Shown here: piece after piece, positions 11,280 to 22,575 of the stretch
Numbering within the stretch: position 1 is the stretch's first letter
Layout of the letters: each line of letters starts with the position of its first letter
NCBI GenBank assembly: GCA_018894105.1
Contig: CM032120.1
Location: 33,006,710 to 33,070,709, forward strand
Reading direction: 5' to 3'
Origin: Jacaranda mimosifolia
Taxonomy: Eukaryota > Streptophyta > Magnoliopsida > Lamiales > Bignoniaceae
DNA length: 64,000 nucleotides
Notes under the pieces: model-generated
Told to the model about the DNA's origin: nothing
Database searches by the model: none
The model's input: the letters and a program-made list of their open reading frames with translations, nothing else
Program-made: the position numbers and the translations under genes

Positions 11280-11885
11280 AATAACTTATTCGTGATAAGA
11301 CCCAAGAGGCATGCAAACAAAAAAACAAACATCATAAATAAAAAAATAATGACAACAGCTCTGCATTACGACTAACAAGTGAACTACAAATATAACATTA
11401 AAAGATCCCTAAGGGGCACGTGGCAAATTACAACAACACTTTATAAGACCCCAAGGGGCACGTGATAAACATGAAAGACCACTTATATGACCCCCAAGAG
11501 GTGTATGGCAAACAAAGACTATTAAAAGATCCCCCAAGAAGGCATCTGACAAATAAAAATTGTTATAAGACCCCCAAAGAGGCGTATAGTAACAAAGAAT
11601 GCTATAAGATCTTCAAGAGGCACACAACAACAACAACATCCCTAAAAGGACGTATGATCAACGAATATTGTGGTAAGACTCCTAAGCACATTAACAACAA
11701 ATGCTATGGTGAGACCCTCTAGGGGACATACAATAATAGCACTACGCTAAGACCCCTAAGGGGGCGTACTGGAACATCACCATGCTAACAAGCCTAAGTG
11801 GACGCATTAACAACAACATTATGGTAAGACCCCTAAAGGGGGGCTCATAAAAGTTAAGCTTTCTGCAAGACCCTTGTGGGGGCTC
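11280..11885 (+). repeat. Tandem array, ~55-60 bp units with CCCC-AAGGGG core
   Basis: Around ten to eleven diverged units each contain (T)AAGACCCCNAAGGGGC or a variant, followed by a cgta-like tetranucleotide and a caacaaca-rich linker. Each core is an imperfect palindrome that could form a small hairpin. Tat-type gypsy elements commonly carry tandem repeats between pol and the 3' LTR, which fits the RNase H relic upstream. Confidence 0.85.
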
Positions 11886-12219
11886 GCAATCATTTTATCT
11901 TATAATAAAATGATTTGAAGAAGCAGGCAAAAAAGCAAAGATGTGCAAAAATGTAAAAAAGTGCATACAACATAAAAAATCAAGAAAATAATGAACTAAT
12001 TGATCATCTAAATAGTTAAGTATGAAATAGAGCACAAAAGATGCTTAATCCTCCATAACAAAGATGTAAAGTTTAATAGTATTAAACTATACAAATAAAG
12101 TGATATCTGACTTGGCCATAAAGAAAAAACTAACTAGCGTACTACTGCAAGAGCACTGGAAACAAAATAGTCCTCAACAAAAAGGGGAAAAAAAGACAAC
12201 TCCTAATCTAATTCCTACT

Positions 12220-14105
12220 CTACAGACTGTAGAGTCGTAATAGTTGGATCCTCTGCCATAGCCTCTACACCAACCTCTGATGATCCACCAACCACCCCGG
12301 TGTGAAGGTTGACGAGAACAATGGAGTCAAATAACACCAAGTCATCCTGAGGGTATCATCCAATCTTACTAAGCACATGGCGATAGCCCTAGCTAATTTG
12401 CTCATATATCACTATGGCCTCTACCTTTGCCTCAACTACCTCAAAGAATTTATCTGAGCTTTTGAGCTCTTTGAGTGTCTTCTCTAGTGCAGTAGACATA
12501 AGTTCCTTCCTAGCAAAACTCTTAAGATTTCTACTTTTTCTCCTAGGTAAATCCCATGATCTCCTCCTTAAGCTTGGTTATCATAGTTGTAGTTTCATCC
12601 GCTCAATAAGACATTTGCATTACCAAATCTAAGAGTTACTTTGAGAATAGCAAATGAAGTACTCAAACAATCATGCCTAATCGTAATATAATATATAAAG
12701 CAAAATAAGTTAGGTAAAAGAGAAAAGTGCTTACCCATAGTAAGTCTCCAGCAGCAAGAACTATCAGCTATGAAGAAAATCTCCAACTTCCCTAGATCAT
12801 ACTTGTTAGCTCTATCTTGTAGGTTGTTAATACTAAAAGCAGTTTTATCAGTGTCCTAATAAGAGTTGATATTGCAACTCCTACACAATCTATAGCGAAA
12901 TAATCCCTTGCCCTCACTAAGTTAAGAAGATCGTGGGCAAGTACCCCAACAACATACTCCTAAGCATGTTTGCTTGCTGGTTTTGAAATCACTAGCTCAA
13001 AATCATCATTTTTGTCCAATGGAGGCACTACAGAAGAAGGAGAAACTTGAGGCTTTTTGGAATGCATCAGCAGGGGCTCGATCACTGACCCACTGGGAAT
13101 GAACACATGCATCATTGCTTTGTTGATTGTCTCTCACAAGAATCTTTATTCGCTTTCCTAGTGCAAGTCCTTGTTAAATTATTCTTCTTTCCTGCCAAGA
13201 GCAAACCTATTTAAGTTAAGCTCAACATTATATGGAGACATCAAGCAAAATTAACATAAGTGTTGAGGGAAAACATGAATACAAGAATAAGTACACAAAC
13301 AAAAGGAAAACCAATAAATCTACTAAGTACAAGCAGGAAACATATAAGTAATGTCAAAGGGAACTACAAATAGCTCAGTCTCCTTAAAGCGCTAATGAAG
13401 GTCACGATGAACTTTCCACAGATATGGCAATAAAGACTAACTTCTCCAAACTAAATGGATCCCCCAACTCTCATCTCTTAAAAGGAAAAAGTGACTCATC
13501 CAAGGCACACTAAAAGATGGCAACCATTTAAAACCTACAACCTAACCTAGGGAATAAATGAAAAAAAGGCCTCATTTGGAAATTTTTACACTAAAAAAAG
13601 AGAACAAAAACCATCTAAGGAAATGGGAAGATTTGACTTCTCAAAACAGTGTTGAAACCCTATAAAGTGTGCAAAAGAATTCGAAGCAAATTGACTTAAA
13701 CACATTCAATAACAGCTCACTATGTCTAACAACGAGGGATATGGAGGAAGGAAAAACCTATTACTAAAGTACCCCTTAAAAATAGTAAAGTACTTTGGAG
13801 GATGTGACGATGCGATCCTTTGAAGAAGGAAGAACAAACTCAAACTTATTGGAATAATAGACAATACGCCTAAGCGAACTACAAAAATTGCTAATGCTAG
13901 TAAAACTCACATTGGCAACAAGAGTGTCTTCGAACCCCCTGTCAGAAGAGCCCTCTTCTTCAGGCTTAGATTCTAACCTTGACTCTAATGTAGAAAATGG
14001 CTCCATAATCAAAGATTGACGAATGCGCTCTTGACGCACAACTCTGTGATCCAAGATTGAACTAGATAAAGAACCCAAAAAGGGGTTCATGAACTCAGAA
14101 AACAT
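12220..14105 (-). pseudogene. Antisense ORF relic in the 3' part of the Tat-like element
   Basis: On the minus strand a 109-codon open frame (14105-13776) begins MFSEFMNPFLGSLSSS and ends FVLPSSKDRIVTSSKVLYYF. Beyond it, broken frames to about 12220 still show protein-like blocks (DESLFPF, WGIHLV, LEKLVFI). Tat-lineage elements such as Grande are known to carry an antisense ORF of unknown function between pol and the 3' LTR, after the tandem repeats, and this region has that position and strand. Many stops show it is dead. The family assignment is inferred from position more than from sequence. Confidence 0.45.
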
Positions 14106-14387
14106 AGTAACACCACGAGAAAAATGACATCTACGAACTCATATTATCTTGGCATTACCATAATTGCCTAACGCAACAGTCACCCAAACAATACAGCTGC
14201 CCAGGAGAGCGCTTATCAGGTGTCATCCCTGCGATTGGTCGACCCTAGGAAGCTCCTTAGGAGATAATACCTACCCTTATAGAGATGGTCAACCTCCTAC
14301 TACTGGCTACCAATGACTCCAATTATAATTCCAAACTCAAACTCTGATTTAGTCCCATGACCAAATGTCTCACGTATAGAATTAAAA

Positions 14388-14405
14388 TCTCTCTCTCTCT
14401 CTCTC
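14388..14405 (+). repeat. (CT)n microsatellite
   Basis: Nine CT units in a row. Confidence 0.95.
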
Positions 14406-14639
14406 AAAGTTGAGACTTCCAAAAGTAACTAACTCAAAAGTGTTAGAAAATATGAGCAATTGAAAAGAAAAAAGATGAAAGGTAAAAAAACTACCTAATT
14501 GAGAGCTCATTCTAGCTACAAAGACAACTATCTAGTTAAAGAGCTATCAAACTTCTAAGTCCCTTGAAGGACGCAATTTGCTAGCAAAGCATTATTTCTT
14601 AAAGTCAACAAACTTAAAAAACTTATAAGTCTCCAAATT

Positions 14640-14940
14640 ATACAATTATTGATTTACTTGAATGATTCCAAATTTAATTAAAAGTAAAGTTGATAGGAAA
14701 TTAATTATTAAAGTCAAATAAAATCAACTCTTAAGGTATACTTTCAATCTAAAAATAAATTCTGAAATTGAAAGTTAGGGAGTTTGATGATATTACAAAA
14801 CAAGACCTTAAGAGATAAAAAGTGAAAAGTAAATAAGAGGCTTAATTGAATAAACAAATAAATAAAAAGGGTAATTGAGCTAACAAATTAATTCCAGTAA
14901 GATGGGTGTTCAAATTCAAGTGAAACACGTAAACCCACCT
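14640..14940 (+). repeat. Possible 3' LTR remnant of the Tat-like element
   Basis: The 14780-14915 part resembles 4560-4700 in block order. The LTR may extend further right, where a TATA-like tataaata lies at 15871-15878, but no TG...CA boundaries are visible. Confidence 0.3.
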
Positions 14941-15035
14941 CAAGAACAGATATATGGAAAGCTAGATAATTTGGTGGAGATTAGTGCATCGTCTGGCCAG
15001 GCTGCGACATTATTATTTTATAGCTATCTGAGATA

Positions 15036-15275
15036 TTAAAAAAAAATTCCTCTAAGAGACGAAAGCATCTTAGTCGAAATTCTATTAGGGGCATTTAAAG
15101 GGTTATCAAGGTTGTTGGGGTCTACAAAAAAAGGAACTCTAAGATAGCGAGCCCCATCAGGGTAGTGAGCTTGCTCTTGTGGAGCTTCTAGGTAAGAAAT
15201 ATTTTCAGCTAAGGTGTGTGACTTGGATTTTGAGGAATTCGAACCACTCTCATCTGAAGTAGATGAATGAAGCAA
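15036..15275 (-). other. Unrecognised 79-codon open frame
   Basis: The frame opens MLHSSTSDESGSNSSKSKS and holds PQEQAHYPDGARYLRVPFF, with a serine-rich start and a proline/asparagine-rich end. It lies in the same strand as the antisense ORF relic at 12220-14105 and may be a displaced part of the same protein, but I recognise no family. Confidence 0.25.
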
Positions 15276-16261
15276 AAATTGATGAGGAGCTGACCATCAA
15301 GCAGCATTTAATACAAAAAAATGTAAGAAAAATGAGAAAAGTACCTAGTAATTGAGAGTTATTCGCCAATTAAGGAAGAGGTTTACTTGTAAAAACATGT
15401 GGTGCTTCTGAAGTTAAGAGGTTGAAAGGATATAAACTTTCAAACCAAGTGTTTGGGAGACTGAAGTAAAAATGGTGACTGGGGGATTTTATTTTATTGT
15501 AAAGTTATATCTGATAGATGGATGAAAACAAATCAAAGTCATGTTCTGACAGTTCAAGATTGAAGACTCCTTGAATTTGATAGTTTAGATCAACTTTACC
15601 ATTTACCAGTATCATAACTTCCTCATAAATGCTGAAATTTGGGAGAGGGGTGTTAATGATAAGGAATAAATAAGAAAAAGACCTAAACAACCCCTAAACT
15701 CCTAAACTTACCAAATATTCCATTAAGATCCCCGTCTTTTCTCTCGATCAAGATCGGACTCAAACCAATTCAAACTTAACTTGAAATTATAACTGTAGGA
15801 TGGTAACACGTGGTAAAATCGCAAGAAGCCACTTAGGATTGATAAGACTGATATGCCTTACAAACACCTATAAATATTTCCTTATCAATCTCAAATACCC
15901 AAGTTGAAGGACTAAATATTTGCTTTGGCAGTGACCGTGACTAAGAATTTGATAGTCGCATTCTCTCACTTGCCTACCTATTTGCTACCTAACTATCTAT
16001 CCATTGTACTAGCAAAGTTCCCACCTAAGACTTACTTTGCACTCTTTCTTTCCAAGACCTCATACTAAAGAGTTAGATTTACAAGTTTGACCTGAACCCA
16101 CCATTCACTAAGAAACCTCTCGATCAGTAGACCTATAAATATACTGAAGGCTTCTTATCAACATCAAGCATATAAAGTCCTTGAACGATGAGACAAACAA
16201 AGAAGTTATAAGAGTTTGTTTGTCGTGTTGAGATGTTAAGCCTCACGAGTTAAGTATAGCC
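15276..16261. other. Non-coding stretch, nothing recognised
   Basis: No gene seen. Probably the rest of the Tat-like element or its 3' LTR, ending where the F-box duplicate begins. Confidence 0.35.
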
Positions 16262-17131
16262 ATTTATACTATCATCCCCCAAGTTTGCAATAGGTTAGTT
16301 TTAATTTGGAATAAAGTGATGCTGAAGGTTATTCTATGATGTTGAACCCTTAATTACGGAAATCTAAGTTGCTGGATACTAAAAGTTCTAAAAGGTTTTA
16401 TCACGATGATGTTGATTTGGTTATCTATATGAAGTTTATGGTATAGGATTTCATGAATCAACCAATGACCATTGAATAGTAAGGATTGAGTATAATATCA
16501 ATATTTACAACGGACAACTATTAGATGTCCCAACTAAAGTTGATGTTTATAGCCTAAGAACAAACATATGGCACATAGTTGATTTTAACCAAATTCGAAT
16601 CATCATTTTTTTCTTCTCCTTGGGTAGTATTTATTCATGGAACTATTTATTAGTTTGTCGGCAAAAAGATGATGAAGAATTATTATACCTCGGAAGAAGA
16701 TTATTTTGAATCACTTTTGTTGTTGGATTTTGGAAAAGAATGTTTCAGAGACATGGGTTTCTGGAATATTTCAAGCAAGTCTCGGATTCAAATATGGTGA
16801 ATTAAAAGAGTCTAAAGGATCATTGGTTGTTGTGTTGCATGTGTGGAAAGTCGAATGGGATAAGGATGGAATTTAGTTATAGGTGATGAGGTAGTATAGG
16901 GTTATGGAGTCTTAGATTAAGGAATTTGCATTTGGACTTGAGTTGCCCTAGCCTATAGTGTTCATAAAAAGTGAGATGTTATTATATAATGATGATGAGG
17001 AACTTGGAAGGATGCACCAAGTCTTCATGAATATGGAGAAAACTGAACTAATAAAGAGTATTCAAGTCTACAAGAAATTTAGCAGGTTTATTGATTTCAT
17101 TAAGTGCTTGGTCTTACTTGAACAAGTTTGA
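16262..17131 (+). pseudogene. Truncated F-box/FBA pseudogene, duplicate of 1792-2910
   Basis: Similarity to the F-box gene begins abruptly at CATTTATACTATC (equivalent to about 2053), so the F-box itself and the first third are missing. The FBA part follows in the same order: a TTAGTTTTAATTTGGAATA block, GATGTTTATAGCCTAAG, CTTTTGTT, and the end (GGTCTTACTTGAACAAG, compare GTTCTTACTTGAATAAG). Many stops and indels break every frame, for example TAG after GTGATG near 16440 and several within 16850-16950. Divergence from copy 1 is high while copy 1 stays almost open, so the two copies have been under different constraint, or copy 2 is much older than it looks. Confidence 0.85.
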
Positions 17132-17780
17132 AATCACTTGTTTGAGCTTGTAGGATTAATCTTGCTTACCATACTTCCTAATTGATGTTTTTATTACATA
17201 TTATTGCCATTTTTATTTTTGAGCTCACATAATTGGCCATTACATGATCTGGGACTATTGTTGTTATAATCAATCATTTGTGAAACATAGACAATGTCTC
17301 TATGCTCATATGCTTGCGATTAAACCAGTAGACAACATTATCGATGAGTATTTCCAAGGACTTGGCACACTTTTATATCCCCATGTTGCTTGGGAAAAAA
17401 AAAGATCCACTTGTAATTGTTCTCGTTCACCATTGACCTTTTTTTCATGTTGTCCAAGTCATCTCTCTGGGATAAGGTTCCACTATGAAATCAAAAAATT
17501 GTTTTTTGCTAATATTGATTATTTTCAATTGATCTAGAGTTGGCCCATTGGCATCAATATATTCTATTTATAGTCTATTTGTATCTATTAGGTTGAGGTC
17601 AAGTCTCCTCCATCGAGTCCGATATAAGGATTTGGACCTAAAACTCACGAAAGTGAGGGGCTGTTGGAATCATCCCAACAAAAAACTTCCAAAACATATG
17701 TTAGGACATGTCAGAAAACCAGAGCTGCAATGCAAAATTATAATAAAACCAAGTACCTATGTTGTTTAGTACCTGGAGGT
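16262..17780 (+). repeat. Segmental duplication, copy 2
   Basis: Diverged copy of 2050-3420 and its 3' flank. It includes an insertion of about 45 bp near 17285-17320 relative to copy 1. The segment stops shortly before the LTR of retrotransposon B. Confidence 0.75.
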
Positions 17781-17931
17781 ATTTATATTGGGTGGATGAT
17801 TTACTCCATGATAAATGACACTAATTCCTTGGGAGTGCAATATGACCCCTACTTACAAATATATAATATATACATACATAATACATATATTGTGCCATTA
17901 TATAATTATTTTCTCAATTTTTTTTTATAAC

Positions 17932-18142
17932 TGTTGCAAATTGGGTCAGGTCTTAGACCCTTAACCAAATAGGCATCCATATTTGAATGGTTCTTATTTT
18001 CATCTAGAAGGAATTCTAGTTATTGTTGAATTAGAACTCTTCCTTGTGAAGAGATGTGGATAGATAATACCAATTCATGTCTAGGAGAACAACTTTCCAT
18101 TGTGTGGGATAGTAATCATCCATATCTATGAGGAGTACTCTT
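17932..18142 (+). repeat. 5' LTR of B, first part
   Basis: Matches 33822-34030 base by base in order with moderate divergence; the second part is 27790-28262. Confidence 0.85.
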
Positions 18143-19437
18143 TATTAACCCTTTGATGATTTTTGATATTTTGATTATGACAAAATTACTTTTCTATGAT
18201 TAGGTGCTAAAATCATGAATGACTTTCTATATTATCTGCTGGAATTTATTTACACGATTATCTGCTAGAATTTATAAAGCACTGAAATTTACCTTCCATA
18301 AATAAAAGATTTCTTAAAGATTCTAGTTTGATTAGCATGTTTATAGTATAGGAAAGAAATCATATCATGCTGAAATCACTTATTCATTCGATATTTAAGG
18401 AGTAAATGCATGATTATGAAAGATATCTTGTTCCCTTATTTAATTCCAACAAATTCTTACCTTAATAAAAACATATAGACGTTGGACATGAGCAGATAAA
18501 AGTGAACCTATGTAGCAATTAAAAAGATGAATCACTAAGTTGGAAGAGAACTTTGTTAATTGTCTTGAGGAGTTGTGTGATACACCCATACACGTTTTGT
18601 GCTTAATTGTTGCTAATTCCTTACTTTATGTGTATTTTCGAGAGACCTTACGGTGAAAAAGGTCAAGTAGAGCTTGCCTTCGACAGACCTTAGAAAGACG
18701 AGGATAAGGCAGTTTGTGTCTCGAAGGACCTAGTGGTGAAGAGGGACAGGAGTCGTACCTGCTCTTGAGGGACCCCATGAAGAGAACAAATTGACACTTG
18801 GTTGCTCCAAGGACCTCTAGGTGAAGAAGCCAGTAGGGTGGTACTGTCTGGAATCTTCTGCAATGTTCTTAGTTTTGGTCTGGAAGAAGAGATTAAAGCT
18901 TGTCGTATGGGGTGGCAACAATTTGTACATTAGTCCATGGAGGTTGTGCAAGTAAATCTAGCAGAAGTTCCCCCAGACCTATTCACAACCAACTGGTTTC
19001 ACAATGCTTTGGAATCTACCTTATCCTATATGGGATTCCGATGTAGCTCTTTGCAAAGAGCTGACTTTTCACCCCTGCTAGGGTGTTTCTGATCCTTTAC
19101 TGTTCATTATTACAGTTATCATCTATAAAAACATTCTTATACATTTATGAATTTAATAGGTTTAAAATCTTAAGTGAAAGTTTAGGTAGAGGATGTAGGC
19201 TTGTCGAACCTCTATAAATACTAGTGTCTTTTTACTTCTGTTTTATTGCTTTTCTTTTCACTGGTCTGACTAGTATTTTAACTGGTACTTACAAGTTCCA
19301 GTCAGGAACTAAAATTATTTTCTATAAAAGACTCAACAGTTTTGAAAGGCCAAAAAGTATTTTAAGTGATAAACTTCTATTGTATTAAAATAACTTAAGC
19401 CTAATTCACCCCCCTCTTAAGCATATACTCATTCACA
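18143..19437 (+). repeat. 5' LTR of copia A
   Basis: 1295 bp. The expected first bases TG appear as TA here (TATTAACCC against TGTTAACCC in the 3' LTR). It ends ATTCACA. A TATAAATA promoter motif lies at 19213-19220, matched by 27561-27568 in the 3' LTR. Confidence 0.9.
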
Positions 19438-19439
19438 AT

Positions 19440-19450
19440 TGGCATCAGAG
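19440..19450 (+). promoter_or_regulatory. Primer binding site of copia A
   Basis: TGGCATCAGAG starts two bases after the 5' LTR. It differs by one base from TGGTATCAGAG, the common Ty1-copia site complementary to the 3' end of initiator methionine tRNA. Confidence 0.85.
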
Positions 19451-19514
19451 TATTAGTTCTCTATATTGTAGTGTAACTACTAGAGTAAAAGATCATATTA
19501 CCACTAACAATCTT

Positions 19515-21127
19515 GATGTCTTTGCAGAAGGGCAATCGCACAACCGACCTCCACTATTTTATGGTTCCAACTATGATACGTGAAAAAATTAGATGCAAGA
19601 ATACATAATTATCCTGAATTTTGATTTATGGGACGTGGTCAATGAAGGGCCGACGATTCCAACAAAATTAGTTGACGGATAGATGGTTCCAAAGGAGCGA
19701 CGTGAATTTACCAATGATGATGAAAAGGCCATCTCAATGAACGCGGGGACCAAAAACATTTTGTCATTCGTTCTCACCAAAGAGGAGTACAACTAAGTTA
19801 GTACATGTGCTACAACAAAGCAAATAAGGGAAATGTTGTAAGTAACCTATGAAGGTACCAGTCGGATTTGACAAGAGAGGATCGCTCTTCTCATCACAAG
19901 TATATGAAATGGTCCAGATGAAACCTAATGAGACCATAAGTCAGATGTATGCGTATTTCATGGAAATTATAAATCCTATGTTCACATTCGGTAGAACTAT
20001 GAATGAGGATGAACAAGTCCAGAAGATTCTTAGATCGCTTCCAAAGGAGTGGACGCCAAAAGTTACTACTATTCAGGAAGATCGTGATCTTCGCAAGATG
20101 ACTATGGGTGAACTGATTGGATCTCTCACATCCCATGAAATGATGCTGCTAAATAAAAATGAAGGTTTGCAAATAAAGGTCAAAAAGAATATTGCTTTTA
20201 ATACTGGTCATGATTTCAACTTAGAACTTCAAGAAGATCTTGACGAGAACCAGGTTGAGGATGAAATCATTTTGATTTCCCGAAGATTAAAGCAACTGAC
20301 GAACCTCAAAAGAAAATTTTAAAAAAATAGATAAAATAAAAAAGAACCAATCCAAAAACTCCAAATATCGAGCCACCTTGCTACTACGAATGTAATGAAA
20401 ACAAACACAAAAAATCAGATTCTCCCCGATTGAAGAAATATGCAAAACAAGCCAAAACTAAGGCGATGGCAACTACATGAGATGAATCTGATGGTGAATA
20501 ATTTGACAATGAAGAGAATTGCTTCATGGTAAATCAAGTAAGTTGCTCTTCATGTTTTGATTATGATTCTAGTGATGAAATTAACATTAATGAGGATGTG
20601 CAAAAATTGCTTAAGCTTTATGAAATTCGTGTCAAAATGCTTATTGATAAAAATAAAGCTTTGCAAGAAAAAGTAGCTATTTGCAGGAAGAATTGGATAT
20701 GGCTCATAAAGATAAATTTGAAATGCAAATGGCTAAAAACAAAGAGGCCCTTGATGCTGAATGCAAAATGAAAATGAATGATTGGCTTACTAAAGAAAAT
20801 AATTCCTTGAAGAAGCAAGCTGAAAATATGAGCCGTGAAATCTAAGGAAAAATGATTGTTGAAAAATGCTTGCATGTTGAAGATGATTTAGGTGAATGTT
20901 CCAAAAGTGTTAAACACACACATATGCATATTCCACCTAAACATAACGTTAAGAAGGGTTGGAATTTGAGACACCGCATGAATCGAAGAAAAACCAAACT
21001 GATTTCAACAACTTCCAGAATGAATTTCAAGCTAGTTCAAAAAACCTACTTTACTTGTGGTAGATTTGGTCATGTCAATTATAGATGTCCGATTGAGAAA
21101 CTTATTGTTACCAAGTTTGTTTGGTAA
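19515..21127 (+). pseudogene. gag of copia A, frameshifted
   Basis: Gag forms the retrotransposon particle. The start reads NRPPLFYGSNYDT, the usual Ty1-copia gag opening, with stops soon after. The longest intact part (19849-20322) contains YEMVQMKPNETISQMY and LRSLPKEWTPKVTTI, both typical of the UBN2/gag-polypeptide domain. The zinc knuckle lies at about 21041-21085 as FTCGRFGHVNYRCP: the first cysteine of the CCHC motif is replaced by tyrosine (TAC). At least three frame changes and several stops (for example at the tga after YDT and at 20320-20322) make it non-functional. Confidence 0.85.
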
Positions 21128-21189
21128 GAAAATTATCTGCTACTAAATATGAAGGACCCAACATCATTTGGGGACCTTAAACAAACTGA

Positions 21190-22575
21190 TTTCTTACAGG
21201 TACATGCCAAGGGATATTCCCGAAAATAGAAGTGGTACTTGAATAGCAGATGTACCAAGCATATGACGGGGGATGCATTTATGTTTCTTAAACTTAGAGA
21301 TTGTTCTGCAGGAAATGTTCTCTATGTAGACAACATAAAAAGACGCATAATAGGTAAAGGTACTATTAGTAAGCAGACTGGTACTTTCATTGATAACGAA
21401 TGGCTTATTGAAGGCCTTAAGCATAACTCGCTTAGTATCAGTCAACTGTGCAATGAAGGTTATGAGGTTAAATTCCATCCTTCTCACTATGTTATCAAGC
21501 AAAATAAGAAACTAGTTTTTATTGCTACCAGGGATGGAAATATTTATTGTATAACCCTTGATGATTTAACTTGTCAAAATGTGGAGTGTTTAGCTGTTTT
21601 CAATGAGGAATGCTAGAAATGGTATAGAAAAATGGGCTACTTAAATATGGAACTTATATCTCATCTCACAAAAAAAGATCTTGTCAAAGGGGTAACCAAA
21701 CTAAAATTCACCAAGGATAGGATGTGTGATGCATGCCAAAAAAGGCAGCAAATCCGAACATCTTTCAAACCAAAGAATGAGGTCACAACTTCTAGGCCAC
21801 CGAAACTTCTACACAGTGACATATTTGAACCCATGAAAATCACGTCCTTCAGAGGTAAAAGATATGTGTTTATCACAGTAGATGATTATACTCGTTTTAC
21901 ATGGGTTCTATTTCTTGCTCATAAAATGATGCTTTAAATGCTTTCATTCCACTCACCAAAAGGCTTCAAAATGAAAATGGTTATTTCATTAAGAAAATTC
22001 AAAGTGACCATGGAATTAAGTTTGATGAAATAAACTTTACTTTGTTTTGTGAAGAATATGATTACATTCGTGATTTTTCTGCTCCTAAAACTCCCCAACA
22101 AAATGGAGTAGTTGAAAGGAAAAATCGAATTTTGCAAGAGACTACTCGAACCATGCTTAATGAATATGATCTTCCAAAATCCTTTTGGGTTGAAGTCGTG
22201 AATATGGCCTGCTATGTGTCAAATCATGTTTTTGTAAGACCATTTTTAAGAAAACTCCCATATGAATTATGGCACAGTAAAATTCCAAACATTTCTTATT
22301 TTCGTGTCTTTGGTTGCAAATGTTATATTCTTAATGATAGAGATTATTTGACAAAGTTTGATTCCAAAGTTGATGAGGCTATCTTTATTGGTTACTCAAT
22401 GCATAATAAAGTCTATCGTGTCTTTAAAAAAAGGAAAAGAATTGTTCAAGAATCCACAAATGTTACGTTTGATGAAACTAACCCATCTTATGCCAACAAA
22501 AGCCCGAGCAAAGAAGTTGCAGGATTTGAAGAACCAGACAAGATTCTAGAACTTGAGCCATCAACATCAAACTAA
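21190..22575 (+). pseudogene. Protease and integrase of copia A, mutated
   Basis: Protease: the segment WYLNSRCTKHMTGD stands where copia proteins have a DSG active site, so the catalytic D and G are lost (NSR); VLYVDNIKRRIIGKG follows. A TAG lies at 21614-21616. Pre-integrase: KWYRKMGYLNMELISHL has lost both histidines usually seen. Integrase: CDACQKRQQIRTSF, LLHSDIFEP (first D), ITVDDYTRFTWVLFLAHK, then a one-base deletion near 21920-21928, SDHGIKFDEI (second D) and TPQQNGVVERKNR (third E). The frame ends with TAA at 22573. Integrase would insert the cDNA; this copy cannot be translated whole. Confidence 0.9.

Noticed and set aside
11280..11885. Regular repeats resembling a CRISPR array
   Set aside because: Units are diverged, spacers are similar to each other, and the setting is a plant retrotransposon; this is a degenerate tandem repeat.
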